The notes below the pieces were generated by a model, which saw only the letters and a list, made by a program, of their open reading frames with translations, was not told the origin of the DNA and did no database searches. Shown here in pieces: positions 47,409-58,804 of a stretch of 64,000 nucleotides of DNA (its first letter is position 1; each line of letters begins with the position of its first letter). Source of the DNA: Blasia pusilla (lineage: Eukaryota; Marchantiophyta; Marchantiopsida; Blasiales); assembly GCA_050084515.1 (NCBI GenBank), contig CM114274.1, positions 31,868,001 through 31,932,000 of the forward strand, read 5' to 3'. The position numbers and the translations under genes were made by a program.

Positions 47409-47651
47409 GCGCCTATTCATCCTCAGGTTTTCTGACCCCAATGTTGGGTTAGTTAATTCTCTTCTAAAACAAGAATAAATTTGTAACATCCTCTTATCTA
47501 ATGTGCATGAGATTGTAGCACAATGGGCAACTCCTTCCCGTGCAAAATAGTAGGTCGTGTGTTTGAATCCCGGTGGGATGCTCGCTTTTGCCCAAGTATT
47601 GCTTAATTCGACTCTCACCCTCCATGGCCTAATCCGAGGATGAATAGGCGC
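47409..47651. repeat. 16-bp terminal inverted repeats, 243-base span
   Basis: gcgcctattcatcctc at 47409-47424 is exactly reverse-complemented at 47636-47651. No clear target duplication was seen. It may be a MITE, or a chance frame around the SINE-like segment. Confidence 0.55.
47500..47600 (+). repeat. tRNA-derived SINE-like fragment
   Basis: An A-box-like tagcacaatgg (about 47515) and a B-box-like gtttgaatccc (about 47562) are spaced as in a tRNA or SINE head. The stems do not fold into a good tRNA. A 16-bp perfect inverted repeat, gcgcctattcatcctc, at 47409-47424 and 47636-47651 brackets it, so it may instead be a MITE. Confidence 0.4.
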
Positions 47652-47914
47652 GAGGGAATGTACACTAGCTTTTTTATATTAGGGACATCTATATACTAAT
47701 ATGAGAATGGATTACTTAGTTTTTTCATTTGTGAAACGGGTTAGTTCTTAATGATTGACAGGACAAAATCGTGCAAATATACATATCGTTACACAAAATC
47801 TTTCAAATCATCATTTACATATAGATAAATATAAGATATCATATTCATTCATAGCATCTATAAAAATATATGATCATGTATCAAAATATTTCTTATAAAT
47901 TATGTCATATGAAA

Positions 47915-48384
47915 TCTCTCACACACTTTGCATATGTTTCTCATGTCAAACCAACTCACTTTACTACTGAAAATTTTGGGTTACTTAAAATGCAAGGAAG
48001 GTAGATCATAACGCCATCGACTCATGAAAAAAGGTTCAACTAAGAGAAAATGAGCTCCCAAACTCCCACTTCTTGGGTATAGCCCTTCCCTCTTCCCAAG
48101 TTTTCTCCTTGATGAACTCTACTCATAGATCACCTCCTTGATTTTTTACTTGCCACCAATATGGGACCAAGGGACACTTCCATAAATGGAAAAACTAGAC
48201 TCATAATAGGAACTTACCAAAACATCAAGTTTCCAAATGTGACTCCAAATGAGTCCCAAACATGGAGAAATTTTCTCTCATGTTACCCTAGTCCTCAATA
48301 AGTCTTCAACCTCATGAGGTTGTTCTACAACTTCCTCAAAGGCACCCTACGAATATTGTGCGATCCGCTACAAACAACGTAACA
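47915..48384 (-). repeat. Old, diverged LTR of the methyltransferase retrotransposon family
   Basis: The order of landmarks is the same as in 13343-13836: ctcatgtcaaaccaac, gggtta, aggttcaactaagagaaaatgagctcc, gacttcca-type spacer, gactccaaatgag, gatccgctac and an end at ...cgtaaca (CGTGACA in the younger copies). It is much more AT-rich and diverged, hence older. Confidence 0.65.
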
Positions 48385-49119
48385 TTGGTCACGGAATCAA
48401 ACACGTAATTTTGGATAGTTATGATGTCTTAAGGTTGCCCATACAAATAGATGACCACTATGATGCATAAAACATCATGTCAAGACAAGACAAGACAAGC
48501 ACCTCAAAATCCACCTAAACGTAAGGGAAAAATATTGGCAACAAGTGAAGCCTACGATCATCCAAGAGGCTTGAAATGACTCGCCTTGTTAAATTAAAAT
48601 TTTTTTTTCGTGCATGGTACTCTACATGCACCTTATTAGTTGTGAAAAATACAGAGTTTCTAGTAAGAATTTCACTCACAAGATTTGATTTCTATTAAGC
48701 CATAATTACTCTATTTTATATTTAAAGATAAGTGTATTAATCATGATCTAATGGATATTAAGGGATATCCAAATGACACGGATAAATATGAAAGCATTAT
48801 AATGAATGAAAATTAGAGATTGAATTTTGGTTTTGTATGTTTAATTGATTGCATCTCACTTCAATTTATGTTTTGATAATGTGACTTTGGCTTATGCTTT
48901 GATGTAAATTTTTATTCCCTATCTGTCCTTTTGTTATCGCTACTAATACATTAATATCAAATTTTATAAAATTTTGGAAAGTACTTATCTGCTCATTTAT
49001 TTTCTCATGATTGATTATACAGAGGGAACATAATCTAGACTAGCTCATTGGAATTCTATCCACATGATTATAAGAAGTGACGTGCTTTCAACTGAAGAAG
49101 GTGATCTTAACTAAAGAAG
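48385..49119. other. AT-rich DNA, nothing recognised
   Basis: Neither coding sequence nor a clear repeat was seen in this stretch. Confidence 0.5.
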
Positions 49120-49476
49120 AGTGGATTTCTTAAGCCACACTTGGATTCCAACCCGCGACTCATTTTTGTGAGTCACGGTTAGGGATTCATTGGATGTCTA
49201 TTGAACATTTGGGACCGCCAAGGGTTCAACAGCCGTTTGAGGTTCCTAAACCAACCAGAAAGTCTTGAGAGACTTGCCTTATGTGTTGTAAACCGAGAAA
49301 CTAGGAAGGTTGAGCTTGATGAGAAGCCAAGTCGAGAACTTGGAAAATTAGAATGCCGATTGACCCAAATCTGATTGACGTCAGAGCGTGTTTGGGTGCA
49401 GATCAACATTGAGAGCGTGTCTTAGTGAACGCACACTTCCGCAACACTAAAGACTTACATTCAAGGAGAGTAGGCG
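49120..49476 (-). repeat. Fragment related to the solo LTR at 36174-37260
   Basis: In reverse complement it shares gcctactctccttgaa, tctttagtgttgcgga, catcaagctcaaccttcct and gagtcgcgg..gaatccaag with the first 400 bases of that LTR. It is diverged and incomplete. Confidence 0.65.
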
Positions 49477-50122
49477 CACGAAAAATGGGTGTTCGGGCTA
49501 TGAGCCCTCGCCTGGACCACATCAATCCCTCATAAGGCCCGTATAGGTCCGGCTACAAAATGGATAGCAAGAATAGGTGATGGGTTCCTGGACCGGCTAT
49601 GGGCTAGCCAAGCTTGGATCTACGTTGCATGGAGGGCAAGATTGGGTGCGGGCTACAAGACCGCAAGTACTTAGGCCCGCACTGATATGTCTATACCTAT
49701 GACGGACATAATTCCAAGTTTCCTTGCATATCGCATAGATTCTTGACTAGTGCTCACTTAATTGACTGCCAACATAGTCGATAGGGTTGTTTCCTACCAA
49801 AAGCAAATGTGAACCAAAGGGAGTACAATACAATAGCCCCTACCAAAAAATCATAAAACTCAATCAATGTCATAACCTCTCGTGTCCGCATCATCATAAT
49901 ATTGGTGGGATGGTCATGTCAAATCCTCATTGAAACCTCATCGTGAGTCATGAATTGCACCGAGCAAGTGCCTCCTACTAAAGTATGAAGCTGGAAAGGA
50001 TATGGAGTGATCTTACATTTCCGAAACCCCATCGCTACACTTGTCGCCTTCCCCAACACAAGGGTTTATGCTCATGAATCAAGTAGCACATATTGCGGTC
50101 TTCATATGACTCTAGATGAACA

Positions 50123-50898
50123 TGTTGAAATCAGAATTCTACTTCCTCTCAGATCTACTTTTAAAACTTTTAAAAAGATAGAAAGATAGTAGATCCCGAC
50201 AGGATCTTCCACTGAACCATGTACATGAGGGTAATCACTTACAAACCTGAAAAGAGCAAATCTGAAATGGATTGCATGTAGAACTGATCTACAACTTCTA
50301 TTGAGAACTGCGTGCTTGAAAAGCAACACCTTATTAGAATACACAAGTCCTGAAGAGAGGTGGTTGAAACCAAGATGCAGGAGTTTGTGCTAGATTGGTT
50401 CTTGGAGCATTCTCCACACCAATGCACATTCCTTCTTAGTTGATCAAGGCACCAGCAGAGGTTCAGGTATGTAGGAGCTAATCTCAAAACCCACAGCCTT
50501 AGAGGGCACGAGTAGAAGTGAATCAAAGAAGAAGGGAAGAGAGGGGGAGTTAAATAGTTTCCTAAAAGACACCAACACAAGGGACCACTGCATGGTAAGG
50601 CAAGGTGGAAGGGCCAGCACAATAGGAGCAAGCCAGCACACCAAGAATAGGCCAGCACATTATGAGGAGGATAGCACAACAAGGGGAGGACAACACAACA
50701 GGCCAGCACAGCAGGGGTAGGCGAGCACACCATGTGCACAATTAAACATAACCAAAACTCACAAGAGTAGTTAAAGAGGTAACTAGTAAACTAACTGAGA
50801 CTTGTAACTATGATAAACTTCCAACCATAGTTTGCAGAACTAAACATAGTTAAAAAACTGGAAGAAAACAACAGACAATTTTATGTGAAATTCTAACA
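50123..50898 (-). mobile_element. Solo LTR, Copia-like ends
   Basis: The left border is TGTTGAAATCAG and the right border ATTCTAACA. On the minus strand it starts TGTTAGAATTTCAC and ends TTTCAACA, a common plant Copia LTR pattern. Flanks gaaca (50118-50122) and gaacc (50899-50903) give a 5-bp duplication with one mismatch. It contains a run of ggccagcac-type words (about 50610-50730). No coding sequence is seen. Confidence 0.6.
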
Positions 50899-51552
50899 GA
50901 ACCAACCAACTAGAATATCCATGTTTGGTTGTCCACGATGAAAACTCCTAGCAAGACGGTTGCATGCTCTATTATTATTCTGATTGGAAAATTTATGACT
51001 ATAGTTGTTGTTGCACGCCAACGCTCTATTGCCCTCATCTCTTGTGCGTGCCTCTACATAAAATGAACCAACATTATCACTCTCAAAGAGCTCTAACCTC
51101 AAATTCTTAGTTGCTCAACCTCCATATATCACCATGTCCCTAGTTGAAAATAGTAAAAATCCACATAAAGTCGTCGCTAGCTACCTCTTGCAACGTGTTA
51201 ATGCTAGGATTGATCCAAAGAAGATATAGATGCCAAAAAAAGTGGTTCCTCATATGAAAACCCTCAATATCTAGCCTAACTCCTCGTAAGTCCTTCCCCA
51301 CTCGTACCACTGCCACACTCCCCATCACTCTCTAGATACGACATGGTGAAATTTTCAAACTCATCTAGTTCACTCCCAAGCCACAAGATATGCAATCACC
51401 AATGTCCAATTGTGAACACATACATATGTCTCACTCGAGACCAACACTGAGTAAATACTAAATATCCCACACACTTAGTCACTCTCAACTTGTGTGGTAT
51501 CAATCCATCCAAAAAATATTCCATGAAATATATAGTTGGAATAGGGTCACAC

Positions 51553-51841
51553 TAAGGTTGCATATGGATAAATTTGGTGTTTGCGGACGTGTCCATGTCC
51601 GTGGACTTACGCCCGTCCTATAGAAGGACTTGTCCATGTGGGACCCATCTCCCCCTTCTTTCTCATCCCTCCCACTTGCCTGTGTGATCCGTACTTTCTC
51701 GTTTCTTTCTCCTCTCACCTCTTTTCCCTCCCTCCATATTGCCCTGCCCATCCTTGCCTTACCTTCCACCATGAACTATAAGTGTAGGCTCCACCTTTTG
51801 TCATCCATTTTTGTGGACTTGTCCATTTTTATGTAACCATT
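51553..51841. mobile_element. hAT-type MITE, 289 bp
   Basis: Ends TAAGGTTGCATATGG and, in reverse complement, AATGGTTACATAAAAATGG resemble those of the full hAT element at 10-5756. Subterminal gtccatgtccgtgg and ggacttgtccat words are shared as well. It is flanked by an exact 8-bp duplication ggtcacac (51545-51552 and 51842-51849). It has no transposase, so it is non-autonomous and could have been moved by the family of the larger element. Confidence 0.85.
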
Positions 51842-53690
51842 GGTCACACACTAACCAACACACCAACAACAATGTTGGTCGATTACCAATGTCTTAACTA
51901 TAGCCAATTACAAGAATCACACCTCTAACATCCTCAAAAGCATCAAAGAAAAGCTCGTAAATAACCTTGTCTTCCAAGGCAAATCCAACTCATCCCCTCA
52001 TGAATATTACTAATGTTAGAAGAAGTAACCTTCTCTAGCTTCTCATCATCATCATCTTTAAATAGCTCAATCTATGACACATAGTGTAGGCCATAGTAGG
52101 GTTTCCAATCCTTAACCTTTGATGCATATGTGAGGAAAAATTCATGAGAATCGCCCATGGGCGTCCCTTATAGGTGTTGGAACCTATCGTTCCATGTTGT
52201 AAAAGGGTTAACTCTCTATATTTCCTCATCCTCTACGAATCACACCAAATCCTAAACTCTACGATGAAATATCCAATGCTCTTGAAAACCTATGCGGACC
52301 TCTATCACGGTCGTCCATCTCGTACATCCATGCGGTAGGAATACCCAACGTGTACAGTGACTCACTAGCAAACTCTTCCACTAGGACTTCTCCTCCATCT
52401 TAGGGTGACATAGAACGAGATTGAGTTGATCCCTCACATATAGACTGTTAATACTTTGCACCACTCAGCATGAACCCCTTAGTGCTACTCTCAGATATAC
52501 CATCTAGCCTCTTAAAATTCCTAAGGTATGTCATGATAATCTTCGTGTCTCGTCGCACGATCACTCTCAAACCCATGAGTAATCTCTAAGTCATCCTAAA
52601 CTAACAGGTGCAACACTCAACCTACACCATCTCCCCCATGGAGGTGTACAACGCAACAACAAGCGGCATTGTACAACAACACTCTATGCTAATTTATCCT
52701 CTCATGAACATAAAAAAAAAATAGCAACGTGGACATCCCACATAGGTCTATGTTCCCTACCCTTGTACATCAATGATGCTTCCAACATCCATAGAACATG
52801 AATACTACAAAAAAACACTTGGCACCCAAAAATCCCTCACAAGTGCAGGTAAAAGACTAGAATGAGTGACCTAACACCAATGTCAATATGGGTCATATGC
52901 ACAAAAAGGCTCAACTGCAACATCATTGTAAAGCATAACTTCTTCAGCCATCACGTGGTACTCCTAGATGTTGACAATACTCAATCCTCCTCGATGGTGC
53001 AGTAGAGTCACAGTGGTTTGGTGTGGCAATGACCACACATCACTCTATGACAACGGCATCCCCTCCTCTATTGGAAACACACGATCTACTCCTCGTAGTT
53101 GGCCCGGATCCACGGTCGAGATAGTGCGATGCAGCCTACGACAATTGGCGGCTCATAGCGGCTACAGGTATTACGACGCGGTACTCGATCGACATCAAAC
53201 TACCACCAATCACTAAGAATAGCAAAGCAAAACTAGAAACTCAACTCCATCAACCAGGTAGCTCCTTTCCTAGCGGTGCTCAAACGAAAGGTGATAGACA
53301 ATAGGAAGGAGATTGGGTGAGTAAGACGGGAAATTTGGGGATAAGGAGGAGACAAAGAATGAAGTATGATTGGTAAAGGGGAAAGTGAGTAAATATGGAG
53401 GGGTTGCATCGATGCATTTTGGAGAGTTCTCTTTTATCAAGCTCTCATCTCTTTGTAAAGAATCAAGCACTTTCACTCTTCATATCTAAAAATCTAAATT
53501 CATTCTTATATTGAGAGGTCCCACTGAAATGAGGTTCAACTAAAAGATAATGGACTTCCAAACTCCACTCTTAAAATATGCCCTCTCTCCCTTCCTTAGT
53601 AAACACAAGTCACCTCCCAAACCCGCCATAATATGAATAATATATAACTCTCCCAAACTTAAGGTTGGCTCCGAAACAACTCTTGCGGTT

Positions 53691-54695
53691 TCATAAATAA
53701 CCATAATACCATAACTCCCTCACTGCGCCCGTTCAGACCCTTCCACCACAAAACAGCGCAGAAACGACGACGGTCGTCGCGTCGGACGAATCGGCGCCGG
53801 ACATCGAATCGGGACTCTCGCTCTCGTGGTATGCAGCGTTCTTGGAATCTCTCGCATGAGGGAACCACCACGATGAGGGTGCTTGCGCAGGCAAAAGATA
53901 CCCTCAGGAGAGGACGAGAATCAAGATATCAGGTCATCTTGGACCGTCGTCATGCGTCCCGTTATCGAGGTTTCCGAAAGGCCGCTGGCCGCGATCTCTC
54001 AAGGAGAAACACGCGCGAGCCCTTCGGAAGTTCGGAGTTGGGTGTCGGCAAACTCATCCGCCCGAAAGAAATAAATTAAGATCGTGCATTCGTCGGCAAC
54101 CTCACAACCACACTCCCCAGGAACCTCTCGACGGTACGACGGTAATAAGTCACCAGCATGAGTTAATGACACCAGTCACCTTGATCGTGAGAAATCTATT
54201 ATTGGCATCATCTCCGTAATCTACCGATGCAGCAGGGGAACGGATTGAGGTTCGGCAGAACGAGGTCCAGCTTGGCGAAAGGTGCGACGGGAAGGCGAGG
54301 AAGGTTTGAGAGCTATCGGAGGTGGCCTCCCCTCCCCTCCTCTCGTCGTTTCCTCGTGGGAAGGGGTTGGGAAATGGACGTGGAATAAAGAACGGCGGCT
54401 GTGGATCTGCTAGACGGAATCTCACGCGTCGGTAGGATTCTAGATGCTGTTGGGAAATGGTCGTCAGTGTTCGCGTCATTTACGTTTTGGAATGCTCGCA
54501 AAAGCTGTTTGATATGTAGACGAGAGTGGAAAGATCGGTCATGATTGGTGGGGAAACCGTAAACAACCGAATTAAGGTGCGTGGGTGACAACTGATCGGA
54601 GTTAACCGTGTCCAGATTGCACAGGCAGATTCGCTTCTGATCGGCGGTGTTGATCGCGGGACAATAAAGCCCTTGTGCCCACCCTTTGGAGCACA
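53691..54695. other. Upstream region of the PDCT-like gene
   Basis: No gene is recognised. The DNA becomes GC-richer from 53700. The promoter and 5' leader of the next gene should lie in the last few hundred bases, but I see no convincing TATA box. Confidence 0.45.
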
Positions 54696-56516
54696 ATGTT
54701 GCGCCTCTCCACAGCCGGATACCCCTTCCTCAACGTTTTTCCTCCGGTCTGGCAACGTAACATCAAGAATTTTCTTGTGGACTTCCATTCGCATCCATTG
54801 CTCCTGCTTCTGGGATGCAACTTACTGCTCATGATGAAGTTGGAGTACAGCATTCTTATGGTGGCCCCTGGAAAGCAACCGTTTGACGTTGGTTTCGAGT
54901 TCACAGCACCATTGCACGACTTCATGAAGGAACGACTGCTTCTCAACACTGCGACGGCCGCACTCAACACGGTACGCTTCACCCTCTCTGTCCCATGTCC
55001 GCATAGACATGTCAAGTTCGACTGACCAACGTAATTGGAAGGCACAATGCACCCCTGTGAATTTGGGAGTCAGATTTCGAGATCCAGTAGGAAAATTCTC
55101 CCCGAGAACTTGTCAGCCAGTCTCCAAGAAGTTCCTGCCCATCTTTCTCCACGCTGTCCGGTCACGGCGAGATTCCATTTGAATTCGTGGGAGGGGAACC
55201 CCACGCTACTACGAACGATGGTGGCCTGCAGTGGGGCGTTGAAGTGGGACCTGGATTATCGTTAAAGATCAGGGGAGAAGGTGAAAAAGAGCGGAGCTAA
55301 ATGATTCTTGAAATCTCCTGTTGCGGATATATGATTTCGGAGAAACGTGGGCCATTTTGAGGTCGTACCGCAGGCTAGCATCTGGATAATTTGCTAATGA
55401 TGATAAAAGTTGCCGTCAGCTGCACTTCCAGCCATGAAAGCTAGTGATAAGATTGCGTGCTGTTCATTGGCGGGACAGGTGTTCGTGATGGCCCAAATAG
55501 GATACGTCTTTTGGACTTGGCTCGTGGAGAGAAGGAAAAGAGCTGCTCTGGCAGCGCTTTTGATGTATACGTTTCGTGGATTTATGGGCTACTCTACTCG
55601 ACTCCCTCTTCCTCAGGTAGGCCCGCGTGTAAAGCTACGCACTTATGATTCACTGCGCGCGGCGACCTCATTCTCCCTTCATTGTTTTCTCCCTTCATTG
55701 TTTTGTGTGCATCCTCCTTCAACACTACTGGTTCTTTCCAAATCATTCCTCACTTTCCCTGGCCCGAAACTCTCATCCGCGGAATCCTGAATTGCCTAAT
55801 GTAACTGATCAATCTTTCCGTTGCGTAAGCTTACGGCCAGGCAACGAGCCACCTTTCCCAATTACTGCGTAGATTTGGCACTATTTGTGCACTCATGTGT
55901 CCCGTGGAAGCCGAGAAAAAGTTTTGGGGGAGGGGTTGCGGAAAGATGGAACGTTCGGAAGGTTAAATTTTCATATGCGAGGCTGGAATCTCAAGTCGGG
56001 AGCTGGACAAGATTGCCTAGTTTTAGCTGCTGGTGAAGATTTCAAGAGACTCCCATGGACATTCTCTCTACAGTTGGCAATGTAGGGATGGTATGGTGTG
56101 TCGAGTCGTCATGCTAACGCCACTTTAGAGCTCGACACGATTTCCAAGAAGGTGCTGCGAACTTGGACCGACTGTGATCACTATCAATTGATAGCGCAAT
56201 CTCCGCATGCTTCTGTTTGCAGGAATTTCTCGGATCAGAGCTGGACTTTCCTATCGGCAACGTCTCCTTCTTCTTGTTTTTCTCAGGCCACGTTGGCGGT
56301 TCTCTCATCGCCTCTTTAGATCTGAGACGCGTTCACAGATGGAACTTGGCAGCTGCCGTCGATTTTTGTAATGTGTTGCAATGCTTCCGCCTCCTTGCTA
56401 CCCGAGGCCACTACACCATTGACCTCGTAGCGGGTGCAGGAGCGGGTTGGGCCTGCTACCATCTGGCTGGAAAGTACGAAGAAAGGAAGAAGCTCGCCAT
56501 GGCAGAAAGGCCTTGA
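54696..56516 (+). CDS. ROD1: Phosphatidylcholine:diacylglycerol cholinephosphotransferase-like (PDCT/ROD1)
   Basis: PDCT exchanges the phosphocholine headgroup between phosphatidylcholine and diacylglycerol in the ER, which moves fatty acids into and out of the membrane pool. Exons 54696-54971, 55479-55616 and 56223-56516 join in frame to 235 residues. Exon 1 has a membrane segment (HPLLLLLGCNLLLMMKLEYS) and PFDVGFEFT. Exon 2 has YVFWTWLVE and GYSTRLPLPQ. Exon 3 has FPIGNVSFFLFFSGHVGG and RGHYTIDL. These carry the lipid phosphatase-type catalytic H161, H201 and D205. It ends in KYEERKKLA. It is shorter at the N-terminus than Arabidopsis ROD1, which has a long low-complexity leader. An upstream exon cannot be excluded, but the ATG at 54696 gives the conserved core. 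All key residues are present. Confidence 0.9.
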
Positions 56517-58804
56517 AGACGTACTGGTGCATGTTCTCCTCTGCCATCAGCGAACGAGTGGAACGGTGGCTGAGAAATTCTCGGGACCCGCAAGGACGCT
56601 TCGTGAAGTAGTGATGGAAGAAGAATAAATTCGTTTCGCCATCCGCGGGGGCAGTATGCAATTGGACTGTAACTCTCCAGGTCCGCTGGTCACACCAGAC
56701 GACTGTCCAATTCGGCGTTTCCCGGGTGCCGCTACGCCGCAGCCCCGACTTTGGGGCTAGAAAATGAAGGGATCTGCCTTGCAAGAGCCTCAGATGTCGG
56801 TTGTTGACGGGACCATGACAGCGGCCTCGGGAAGAGCAAGCAGATAGTTCGGAAACGAGATTATTCGCAATTCCCAGCGGGAAACCAGAGCAAGAATAAA
56901 CATGGATGGGAGGAGCCATCGGCGGAACTTGGAGATTCTGTTCTTGACTAGTGCGTACACACACGTTTTTGTGTTCGCCGGAATTGACGAAAGCTGGGAA
57001 AAATGAAGCGTTAGAAGTAGGCGAATCAACCCGCTTGCTTGGAAGACCCTGAGCCGTGGGGCCAACTCTCCACTTGCTGGACTGTGGATCTTCTCACCGA
57101 CATCACTTGCGACTTCGTGAGTTGTTCCAGACAGTAACCTAAATATGGTAGATGACCCTGACTCAGTAGCTCCTTTCCATTCCAAGCAGCGCACATAGAA
57201 TTGGTCAAGTAGAGAGCGGGGTTACAGCTGAACAGGTCCTCATCCTGAGGGCAAGGTGGAGAACTTTTCCGCTACCAAATTCGGTGGCGGAATGGAGATG
57301 ATACAGCATCAGAAACACACTAGAATCATGTTTTCATCTGTAATCGAATGAATAAGTTATGGGCCCAAATTACCGTCCCTGGGATGCGGAAGAGTCCACA
57401 AAATCCCACCACATTCAAACTTTCGGACCAAATCGTTTTCATGCTCAAACCGTCTACCACGCCACGACAGTCATGAGAATATCTCGCTGCCCGGGATGAG
57501 AGATTAAGAAACGTTCCTTTCTCTAAGAAACTGACTTGCGCATATGTCAAGAATAAATTCTCTCTACTTCGTAAATGAGGAGTTCAGACACTTAGGACAC
57601 GTCTGGAATGCCAACCCTTCGAAGAGCCCAGAGAGCAAGGAACCTTGAAGACCTTGCGGTTATGTAACTCGAACCGGAGCATTTAAACCAAACATCTCAT
57701 CTCGGGACGGCTAAATCTCTTGGGTTAGCTTAGCTCTAGGTATGTGGACGCAGGCAATTTTCATGGTGGAAGTGAAAGGACGACTACCTTCTAGGAGAGA
57801 AGAACATCTCCAAAGTCTGGAGAGTGGAAGTCCAAATATGAGTCTTCAGATTGGTCATCCGCTGCGTTGAATTCAAGCGAAAAGGGACGGTGACTGGAAA
57901 ATAATTTACTGGAGAAGGGATGTGTGGACACGTTGCAGAAAGACACAACGTGGAACTTGAGAAACAGTTCACCCAAAACGGAAGTCTGGACAAATTGCTG
58001 AAATGCACATAACAGAAAATGAACGGGCGGTCAGGTCATGTGCACAGCATGTTTCTGATGCAGGAAAAGAACACCCATTGTGACATTGTTGCACTCCTGT
58101 CTCGTGAGCTGTGGGAGAAATCAAAGACTTCCGGAACATGGGACCGTTTCCCCCAGGAACTAGTGTGTGCTCCACCGATTGGTTGTGTCACGAATCAAAG
58201 CCAGTAGAGCAGGGCCTCACAGACAAAGAAATCCTAGCAGTCATAATGTGAATGGAAGCAGAGATGAAATTAGGAGAATCACCGCAACCGACACGGCAGG
58301 TCCGGAAGAAGGAATTTCGAGGTGTTGATGATCTGACTCATTTGCACAACTTTCATTACTACACGGCAAAAATTGAACCCAAAATTACGCGAGGAAATGT
58401 ACGCGTAGGATACTCTTCGAGGAAAGGAAGCATTGCGTACGACTTGCGTAAGCGTCTCGGCTGCAGAAACAATTTCATTTCAGGACACTCCTTGGCAGAT
58501 GGGATCGAGACCTAATCGATGTTGCGCGTTAAGCAGGGTACAGACATTACATTCATAGGCAATCCTCAGAGGCGAGGAACGAAACCGATGATCAGAATCC
58601 TAGAATGAATTTAAAAGTTGAACTCAAATTTGAATTCTCAGGTTAACTGATACAGTACTAGCAATTTGAAGCGGAGACGTGATTTACACGGTAGAAGGGC
58701 GAGAGAGAAAATTTTCAATTCAACGAAGTGACCGCACATTCGCAAAAATGGTGAAACGTATGGCACTCTCTGTCACTGTACAAAACCTACGGTACTTTCT
58801 CTCA
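56517..58804. other. Intergenic DNA between the PDCT-like and TL29 genes
   Basis: The genes converge here, so both 3' UTRs lie in this stretch. No convincing additional gene was seen. A plus-strand frame at 58252-58515 has no family motif. Confidence 0.5.

Larger units (their letters stand above)
49820..53690 (-). mobile_element. Old copy 3 of the methyltransferase retrotransposon family, with nested insertions
   Basis: Protease-region homology is seen at about 49900-50117 (cgccttccccaacacaaggg against cgctttccccaacatcaagg of copy 1). Gag homology lies at about 52020-52560 (cgcccatgggcgtccc, ggaacctatcgttccatg, cggtcgtccatctcgtac), leader homology at 52560-53250, and LTR-like sequence at about 53440-53690. 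It is broken by a Copia-like solo LTR (50123-50898) and a MITE (51553-51841). The methyltransferase region is not visible here. It is strongly decayed, with no open frames. Confidence 0.65.

Noticed and set aside
50239-50739. Minus-strand Cys- and Leu-rich frame of 166 codons
   Set aside because: It arises from ggccagcac-type repeats inside a solo LTR, so composition explains it.
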